The notes under the pieces: model-generated
Database searches by the model: none
Seen by the model: the letters and a program-made list of their open reading frames with translations, nothing else
Told to the model about the DNA's origin: nothing
Translations under genes and position numbers: made by a program
From: Flavobacteriia bacterium
GTDB taxonomy: Bacteria > Bacteroidota > Bacteroidia > Flavobacteriales_D > Crocinitomicaceae
Assembly: GCA_009923965.1 (NCBI GenBank)
Contig: RFSL01000018.1
Coordinates: 1 to 12,315, forward strand
Length of the DNA stretch: 12,315 bases
Direction: 5' to 3'
Part shown: piece after piece, positions 7,509 through 12,315 of the stretch
Layout: each line of letters starts with the position of its first letter
Numbering within the stretch: the first letter of the stretch is position 1

Positions 7509-8152
7509 ATCTTAACTCCATAAGCTAAATCTCCAGCGTCTCCAAGTCCTGGAACGATATAAGATTGAGCGGTTAATTCTGAATCGATGGCAGCAACAAA
7601 AATCTCTGTGTTTTTTGGAAAGTGTTTTTTGATAAAAATTATGGCTTCATTTGTTGCAATTGCTGAAGCAATAAAAATTTTACTTGGCTTCGAGATTTTA
7701 GCGAGCGCCTTGTAAACAGCAACCATTGAATTTCCCGTTGCCAACATTGGATCACTGATAATCCAAATTTTCCCTTTCATTTCTGGAATAGCAATGTATT
7801 CGACATAAATCTCAAATTCTTCGGGTGTTGTATGTTTTCTGTAGGCAGAAACGAAGGCACTTTCAGAATGATCAAAAACATTCAAAAGACCATTGTGCAT
7901 CGCTAGGCCAGCTCTTAAAATTGTACATAAAATAGGCTGTTCTTTCGGAATATTTTCAATAGAAATCCCTAATGGAGTTTTTACTTCTATTTTTTTATAG
8001 GCTAGTTTTTTTGAAATTTCAAAGCCGATAAATTCAGCAATTCGCTCCATGTTTTTTCTAAACCTCAGCGGATCTTCTTGAATTTTTTCATCACGGATTT
8101 CAGCCATGTATTTATTCAAAATCGAATTGGTTTTACTAAGGTCTGTAAGCAT
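7505..8152 (-). CDS. upp: Uracil phosphoribosyltransferase
   Basis: Converts uracil and PRPP to UMP in pyrimidine salvage, in the cytoplasm. The 215-residue product shows TILRAGLAMH (78-87), the PRPP-binding loop in IISDPMLATGNSM (131-143) and the uracil-binding C-terminal signature YIVPGLGDAGDLAYG (198-212). The length is slightly above the usual 208, and the N-terminus and the variant IISDPMLATG loop are as expected for Bacteroidota forms. It lies 30 bases after the stop of the large secreted-protein gene, with no terminator between, and overlaps the following membrane-protein gene by 4 bp. Confidence 0.96.
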   Translation of the reverse strand: MLTDLSKTNSILNKYMAEIRDEKIQEDPLRFRKNMERIAEFIGFEISKKLAYKKIEVKTPLGISIENIPKEQPILCTILRAGLAMHNGLLNVFDHSESAFVSAYRKHTTPEEFEIYVEYIAIPEMKGKIWIISDPMLATGNSMVAVYKALAKISKPSKIFIASAIATNEAIIFIKKHFPKNTEIFVAAIDSELTAQSYIVPGLGDAGDLAYGVKI

Positions 8153-8182
8153 TTAATTCTGAGTTTTAATATTGTTTACAGT

Positions 8183-11100
8183 TTATTGTTTTATGAGTTC
8201 TTTGGTATAAACTCTTTGATTGGTAATGATTTTTACAATATAAGTTCCAGAATTTACAGCACTTAAATCAATAAAAGATTCTGCAAAATACTGAGAAGCA
8301 TTCATTTCTTCGGAATAAATTTTTCTACCCATCAAATCGTAGATTTCAATGGAGGCCTGTTCATTTACCGCACCATTTACTTCAATTGTTGTCATGCCAT
8401 TCGTTGGATTTGGAAATATAGCAATTTTATGTTCTAAATCGGTTTCATCTATGCCTAGTTCAAATCCAACAGAGAAATCATAACGGTGATAAGATCCAAA
8501 ATCTCCAGGAAAAAATTCAATATAAGTTCCGCCTACTTTTCGTAAGCGCATTGTCCCTGCTGTTTCTCCTTCAACTTGGGCAGAATACCAAAAAGATAAA
8601 CCATCATCATCAGTATCTTCAATGATAATAGAATAACATCCCGGAGCCAAATCGAATGTATCTTTATACTGCGTTTGATTTGTTAAATTGTTTCTTTCAA
8701 AGAGAATATTTCCGGCATTGTCAATCATTCTGTAATTGTTTTCACTTGCTTTATTATTGGTTGTTAACCAGATAAAAAACGCTCCATCAATACGTTCTGG
8801 CGCATCAAATTTTGTAGTTTTCACACTGTTATTTTGGTATTCATCGTTTCCGAAATTTCCGTTAACATCTCGAACAGATGCTGTAAATGTCATATTGCTA
8901 TCTAAATCTGTCCACCAGGAATTATTAGTAACTGGAATTTCAACAACGGTTTCTTCTAGGAAATCCAGGTTGCCTGTCCAGTTGAATTCTATATTATCAC
9001 CGTAGGTTATCCAACATATAATTTTGCAAGAAGTCAATGGCATTTGACCAGTATTCTTTAAAATTACTCTCGGATTTGAGCAAGTAGGATTGTATTTGCT
9101 GTAATATTCATAATTGTTTGGGTTAAGCACATCTTTTATTGCTGCATCATTTTGAAAATTTGGGTTTGAGTATGAAATTAAGTCATAAGCCGCTATATAA
9201 TTTCCACCACCTTGCCCTGGATCGGTTGTTGGAACTTGATTAATTACATAATCCAAGCTTACTGTATCTCCCGGACTAACAAGTGGGGTTAATTCAAACT
9301 CATGTTCTTTTACTAAATCTCCTGGACACCATCCTTCACGGGCATAAGGCCAAGTTCCACCTTGACCGATATTTGGATTTTCACCACATTCTTTATCCTG
9401 CCAAATATTCCATTGAAATCTTGGAACGCCATTTACATTTATTTGGTGATTATTGTTTACCCATTCGCAACAAGCAGAATCGCCAACCTGACCATGACCT
9501 GACATTCTTGTTTTGATTTTAAACATCTCAGATGTGTCTGAAAGAACAACATTTGTTGCAGGAAGCACAACATCATTTGCCATGTTTGCAAAGTTATAAT
9601 TCCTGAAATCTGACCAAATTGGCTCGCGTTTGTGTAAATCTCTTGGAGGTATTCCTTCAATAAAAGCAAAACGTAAATCCAATAATTCTTGTGTATTGTG
9701 AGCAGCAAGATCCACTGTATTTCTCAAGTAATCTTGGTAGTCTGTGACATCGTAAATCCATGCAAAACCATTTGGACCTAAGTCAAATTGAATTCCATAA
9801 GGAGTGATGTATCTTGCAATTTCAACATCTTTGATTATTTCATAAGGTGTGTTGAAATAGGTAATAGTATCGTTGATTAGCTGTGTTGAAGTTGAGTAGG
9901 GAGTCATATTAATAATTTCTCCCTGAGGACTAAATGTGTTAGAAGTTCCACTCGGAACACCAATAAAAGTATTAACAATCTCAAAATGCTTGTTTACCAC
10001 TTCTTGCTCAAAAATAACAATCGGTTCTTTGATAGAAGGTCTAAGAACGGTTGTTGAGTCCATGTTACCAAGAACAGTTCCTTGCCCAAAAGAAATGCGC
10101 GGTATTTTAGTTGACTGTACAACTCCAGCAAGCGGTGATTTATCCCATTTTATCATGCTTCCCATTGTTTCAGACCAACCTTGAGAAAGCATTAATTTAT
10201 AGTCGTTTTGTGAACGGTCAACACAATAATTTACATCATCAAAATCATAATATACTAGTAGATTACTCCAATTTGGATGAGTTACATCAATTTTATTTTT
10301 ATAATTGGCAGCAATTGTCGCTTGTGAAAGCGCCGTATTATAAATTCTAAATTCATCAATTTCACCTTTCCAAAAAAGACTTTGGTTCAAACTTGAACCT
10401 AGAACTAAGCGATGAATATAGCCGACAGCTCTGTTTAAGTTTGTTCCAGAATGCCATAAAACACCATTTTTGTAGATAAACATTTCTCCACTTGTTTGTT
10501 TTTTCACAAAAGCCCAATGATTCCAAGAATTATCCATTTCTGTGCTTGTCATCGTCTTGCTTATGCGATCATAGCCGGAAGAAATTCCCGCATCGAAATA
10601 CATATTGTTATCACTCCAGGGCATGTGGATATTTAAAATTCTATTGTTTAATGTATCGTATGCTTCCAAGAATGTGCTGTTGGTTCCGCCTATTGCATTT
10701 CCTTTCGACCAAAACTCGATACTCAATTCGTTTCCGATGCTTAAATCAGACATTTCAAGCAGGGCATAATTTCCGCCATTAAATTCAAGAACACCATTCT
10801 TTCCCTCAAAATTTAAAGCAGTATTCCCATTGATAGTCTCTGTTTGAAATTCCAACGAACTTGAAACTGGATAATCATTTTCAAATGAAAATTCTATGAT
10901 AATGTTGTCTGTCCCGTTCCATGAATAAGCTTGATAAAAAAGCAACTCATTTTCACCGAGATTCAACTCGGCGAAAGTAAGACCATGAGACGCATTATAA
11001 ACCTGATTAAACCCCGAAGTATGAAAGCTTGTTAATTCGCTATCTGTTGTAGTTTTCATTGAAATTGATGGAAATAATAAGTCTCCAGAAGTTCCAAGTG

Positions 11101-11665
11101 AATTAAGAAAAAGTGACAAAGATTGGATATCTCCTGCTTGAATTCCTGCAGCACTCAATTCAGCAGCTGTCAATAACATCTGATATTTTCCGCCATTTTT
11201 TGAAGTGTTGAAGGGCAGGGAAGAGGAAGAATTTGAAGTATTTAATGGAATAGAAGTCAAGGAAGGAAGCGAACGAAAGTTTTCTATTCGTTGGTAATTA
11301 TCAGCTTGTAAATAGGGAATTGGTGTGTAATTAATTAGCGCTGGAGCTTGACAATTTGCAAGGTATTTTGCTTTATCAACTCGAACAGAGTCGAAAATTC
11401 CAGTATGGTCAAAAACACGAGTATATGTAAGATAATCCCATTCTCCACAATCATATTGATCCCAAGTTGTTAGTGGACTACATTTTAATTTGTAATACAT
11501 CAATACTTTTTCAAAGCGTTTTGAATTTAATTCTTCAGGAAAAGTAAAATTTGCTCTTCGCGTAGTTATTGAATCAAAAGTAAAAGTCTTTACCCATGTG
11601 GTATCTTGAGAAAAGTGTGCAAAAGATAAACTAAGCCCGATAAATAATAATAGAAATTTTTTCAT
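8183..11665 (-). CDS. Secreted PNGase F-like protein with LamG insertion and T9SS sorting domain
   Basis: A 1160-residue protein exported by Sec and then by the type IX system, so cell-surface or released. In order: signal peptide (1-19, cleavage near HFS/Q); start of a peptide-N-glycosidase F N-terminal domain (about 22-86, with MYYKLKC and CGEWDYLTY); a beta-rich module (about 155-275); a LamG-like jelly roll (about 282-478, with SIEFWSKG, WNHWAFVKK, GEIDEFRIYNTAL, LLVYYDFDD); resumption of the PNGase N-terminal domain (about 605-680, EIARYITPYGI to FAFIEG); the PNGase C-terminal domain (about 700-835, with CCEW and GGTWPYAREGWCPGD); further beta modules; and a type A sorting domain (about 1080-1160, FPNPTNG, YDLMGRKIY, NSGTYIVKI). 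Asp77, Glu670 and Glu734 line up with the PNGase F active-site residues Asp60, Glu118 and Glu206. N-glycan release from glycoproteins or glycopeptides is therefore plausible but unproven. A -7 box lies 91 bases upstream. Confidence 0.88.
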   Translation of the reverse strand: MKKFLLLFIGLSLSFAHFSQDTTWVKTFTFDSITTRRANFTFPEELNSKRFEKVLMYYKLKCSPLTTWDQYDCGEWDYLTYTRVFDHTGIFDSVRVDKAKYLANCQAPALINYTPIPYLQADNYQRIENFRSLPSLTSIPLNTSNSSSSLPFNTSKNGGKYQMLLTAAELSAAGIQAGDIQSLSLFLNSLGTSGDLLFPSISMKTTTDSELTSFHTSGFNQVYNASHGLTFAELNLGENELLFYQAYSWNGTDNIIIEFSFENDYPVSSSLEFQTETINGNTALNFEGKNGVLEFNGGNYALLEMSDLSIGNELSIEFWSKGNAIGGTNSTFLEAYDTLNNRILNIHMPWSDNNMYFDAGISSGYDRISKTMTSTEMDNSWNHWAFVKKQTSGEMFIYKNGVLWHSGTNLNRAVGYIHRLVLGSSLNQSLFWKGEIDEFRIYNTALSQATIAANYKNKIDVTHPNWSNLLVYYDFDDVNYCVDRSQNDYKLMLSQGWSETMGSMIKWDKSPLAGVVQSTKIPRISFGQGTVLGNMDSTTVLRPSIKEPIVIFEQEVVNKHFEIVNTFIGVPSGTSNTFSPQGEIINMTPYSTSTQLINDTITYFNTPYEIIKDVEIARYITPYGIQFDLGPNGFAWIYDVTDYQDYLRNTVDLAAHNTQELLDLRFAFIEGIPPRDLHKREPIWSDFRNYNFANMANDVVLPATNVVLSDTSEMFKIKTRMSGHGQVGDSACCEWVNNNHQINVNGVPRFQWNIWQDKECGENPNIGQGGTWPYAREGWCPGDLVKEHEFELTPLVSPGDTVSLDYVINQVPTTDPGQGGGNYIAAYDLISYSNPNFQNDAAIKDVLNPNNYEYYSKYNPTCSNPRVILKNTGQMPLTSCKIICWITYGDNIEFNWTGNLDFLEETVVEIPVTNNSWWTDLDSNMTFTASVRDVNGNFGNDEYQNNSVKTTKFDAPERIDGAFFIWLTTNNKASENNYRMIDNAGNILFERNNLTNQTQYKDTFDLAPGCYSIIIEDTDDDGLSFWYSAQVEGETAGTMRLRKVGGTYIEFFPGDFGSYHRYDFSVGFELGIDETDLEHKIAIFPNPTNGMTTIEVNGAVNEQASIEIYDLMGRKIYSEEMNASQYFAESFIDLSAVNSGTYIVKIITNQRVYTKELIKQ

Positions 11666-11756
11666 GTTATTCTTTAATAAATTGTTTTACAATTTTTCTA
11701 TGTTCTTTAGTAATTCCAATAAAAAAAAGAAATATTTTCAATGCGATACTTTTGCT

Positions 11757-11764
11757 CAAATATA
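11757..11764 (-). promoter_or_regulatory. -7 promoter box for the PNGase F-like gene
   Basis: On the minus strand TATATTTG is an exact match to TAnnTTTG, 91 bases before the start codon at 11665. It sits just past the stop codon of the broken gene at 11770-11772. No TTTG is found at the usual -33 distance, so the site rests on the -7 box and its position. Confidence 0.45.
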
Positions 11765-11769
11765 GTCTT

Positions 11770-11955
11770 TTATTCAATAATTAGCTCTCTTCCCCATTCT
11801 AAAATCATGATTTTTTTATTTGCTTGAATAGGGATTTTTTTAGCAATTTTCTCAACTATTCCTTTCCCTATTTTCTGTTCATCATGCGTTGATAGGATAA
11901 TTGAAGTTGAAAGTAATTCTGCCATTGAAAGGGCTTTATTTATCCCAAGATTAAT
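11770..11955 (-). pseudogene. 3' remnant of a minus-strand gene, truncated at an inverted-repeat end
   Basis: The minus strand encodes 61 residues plus stop in protein-like composition. It begins INLGINKALSMAELLSTSII, passes through a lysine-rich helix (GKGIVEKIAKK) and ends with a strand-like KKIMILEWGRELIIE. There is no plausible start. The open frame extends only 12 codons further upstream, inside the inverted repeat that begins at 11956, and meets a TGA at 11992-11994. The likely reading is that this is the C-terminal end of a gene whose front was lost when the element at 11956-12210 arrived. The helix-strand-helix-strand order would fit a small alpha/beta fold such as Alba-like proteins, but I do not recognise the family. 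Confidence 0.55.
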
Positions 11956-11988
11956 AACCTGAGTTCGATAGTAAAATCGGAATTCAGA
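11956..11988 (+). repeat. Left terminal inverted repeat
   Basis: Begins AACCTGAGTTCGAT and ends ATTCAGA. It pairs with 12178-12210, with the first 14 bases perfect. Confidence 0.7.
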
Positions 11989-12020
11989 TTGTCATAAAAA
12001 TCTGTTAGTCAAGGAGTTTA

Positions 12021-12047
12021 CTTGAAGATTTAGCGGGCTAAATCAAG
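12021..12047. repeat. Hairpin inside the candidate element
   Basis: Perfect 7-bp stem GATTTAG/CTAAATC (12027-12033 with 12038-12044) around CGGG, flanked by CTT (12021-12023) and AAG (12045-12047), which can pair if GAA bulges out. No T tract follows on the plus strand, so it is unlikely to be a simple terminator. Confidence 0.5.
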
Positions 12048-12177
12048 AGGAAACCTGGTTTTTATGCAAAGCAATTAAGTTTTCCGCTGATAAACAACGA
12101 TTTACTTCATAACCCTTTCTCAATGTATCCCGTTACATTTTCAAAAGTGTGATTAGTAACTCATTGTTTCTGAGCGG

Positions 12178-12210
12178 TCTGAATCCAATTTTAATAATCG
12201 AACTCAGGTT
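12178..12210 (-). repeat. Right terminal inverted repeat
   Basis: Read on the minus strand it begins AACCTGAGTTCGAT and ends ATTCAGA, like the left arm. Just beyond it, AAATCGAACTT (12218-12228) and AAATCGAGACCCTGA (12255-12269) repeat parts of the same word in direct orientation, so the repeat family may extend past the arm. Confidence 0.65.
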
Positions 12211-12226
12211 TACAGATAAATCGAAC

Positions 12227-12315
12227 TTATTTTCCGTTCCAGTGAGTCATTGTTAAATCGAGACCCTGAACACAAAAACTTTTTATAAATTCTGTAGCTA
12301 CAGAAATCCTGGCTG
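12227..12315 (-). other. Short open stretch running off the window edge
   Basis: The minus strand is open from the window edge to a TAA at 12227-12229: 28 residues, ending GLDLTMTHWNGK. A second frame is open over a similar distance. It could be the 3' end of a gene, perhaps of an insertion sequence given the adjoining repeats, or chance. It is too short to identify. Confidence 0.2.

Larger units (their letters stand above)
11956..12210. mobile_element. Candidate 255-bp MITE-like non-coding element
   Basis: The interval is bounded by imperfect terminal inverted repeats of 33 bp: 11956-11988 on the plus strand and 12178-12210 on the minus strand. The outer 14 bases, AACCTGAGTTCGAT, are identical. 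The rest aligns with a few mismatches and a shifted base, and both arms end in ATTCAGA. The interior has no open frame of useful length and contains one clear hairpin. The left end cuts directly into a broken gene. I see no clear target-site duplication: flanks are TTAAT on the left and TACAG on the right. Alternatives are two ends of different insertion sequences, or a decayed larger element whose remainder lies beyond 12315. Confidence 0.5.

Noticed and set aside
8153..8182. Promoter for upp in the 30-base gap after the PNGase F-like gene
   Set aside because: No TAnnTTTG match is present on the minus strand. Read-through or a promoter inside the upstream gene is more likely.
8736..10782. 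Several plus-strand open frames of 77-96 codons opposite the PNGase F-like gene, and a minus-strand one at 9457-9708
   Set aside because: They all lie inside one long intact gene with recognisable domains. Their products show no motifs and no initiation context.

Overview
This looks like a chromosomal segment of a Bacteroidota bacterium, most likely of the order Flavobacteriales. It is AT-rich. Four things point there: a very large secreted protein ending in a type IX secretion (T9SS) type A sorting domain, the short basic-tailed SecG, the order sigma-54 activator - LptE-like lipoprotein - TPR-like protein - SecG, and promoter -7 boxes of the Bacteroidota form TAnnTTTG. I cannot name genus or species from sequence alone.

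Layout. (1) Bases 2-2890, plus strand, form a tightly packed cluster with overlapping or almost touching genes: a sigma-54 activator (5' end cut by the window edge), an LptE-like outer-membrane lipoprotein, a protein with a C-terminal TPR-like motif, and secG, closed by a strong hairpin terminator. (2) Bases 3055-4985 hold the groES-groEL chaperonin operon, followed by two stacked terminators. (3) Bases 5168-6333 hold an OsmC-family thiol peroxidase-like gene and rlmB (23S rRNA G2251 methyltransferase), with a perfect TAnnTTTG box just upstream. (4) Bases 6338-11665, minus strand, read from right to left: a 1160-residue secreted PNGase F-like protein, then upp, a small multi-pass membrane protein, and a YjjG-type HAD nucleotidase. 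The last three overlap each other and probably share a transcript. (5) Bases 11666-12315 contain no intact gene. This region holds the 3' remnant of a broken minus-strand gene, a 255-bp interval bounded by 33-bp imperfect terminal inverted repeats with an internal hairpin, and a short open stretch running off the window edge.

How the genes fit together. The first cluster combines regulation and envelope building (LPS insertion, Sec export) next to the main chaperonin. On the minus strand, upp makes UMP from uracil and PRPP, while the YjjG-type enzyme dephosphorylates pyrimidine nucleotides, so this is a pyrimidine salvage/clean-up pair around an uncharacterised membrane protein.

The two most interesting items are the PNGase F-like protein and the right-hand end. 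In the first, the N-terminal catalytic domain appears to be split by about 500 inserted residues, including a LamG-like jelly roll, while all three residues corresponding to the PNGase F active site remain. In the second, a small non-coding, MITE-like element appears to have cut off a gene. I found no clear case of a wholly new system, no CRISPR array, and no tRNA or rRNA gene.
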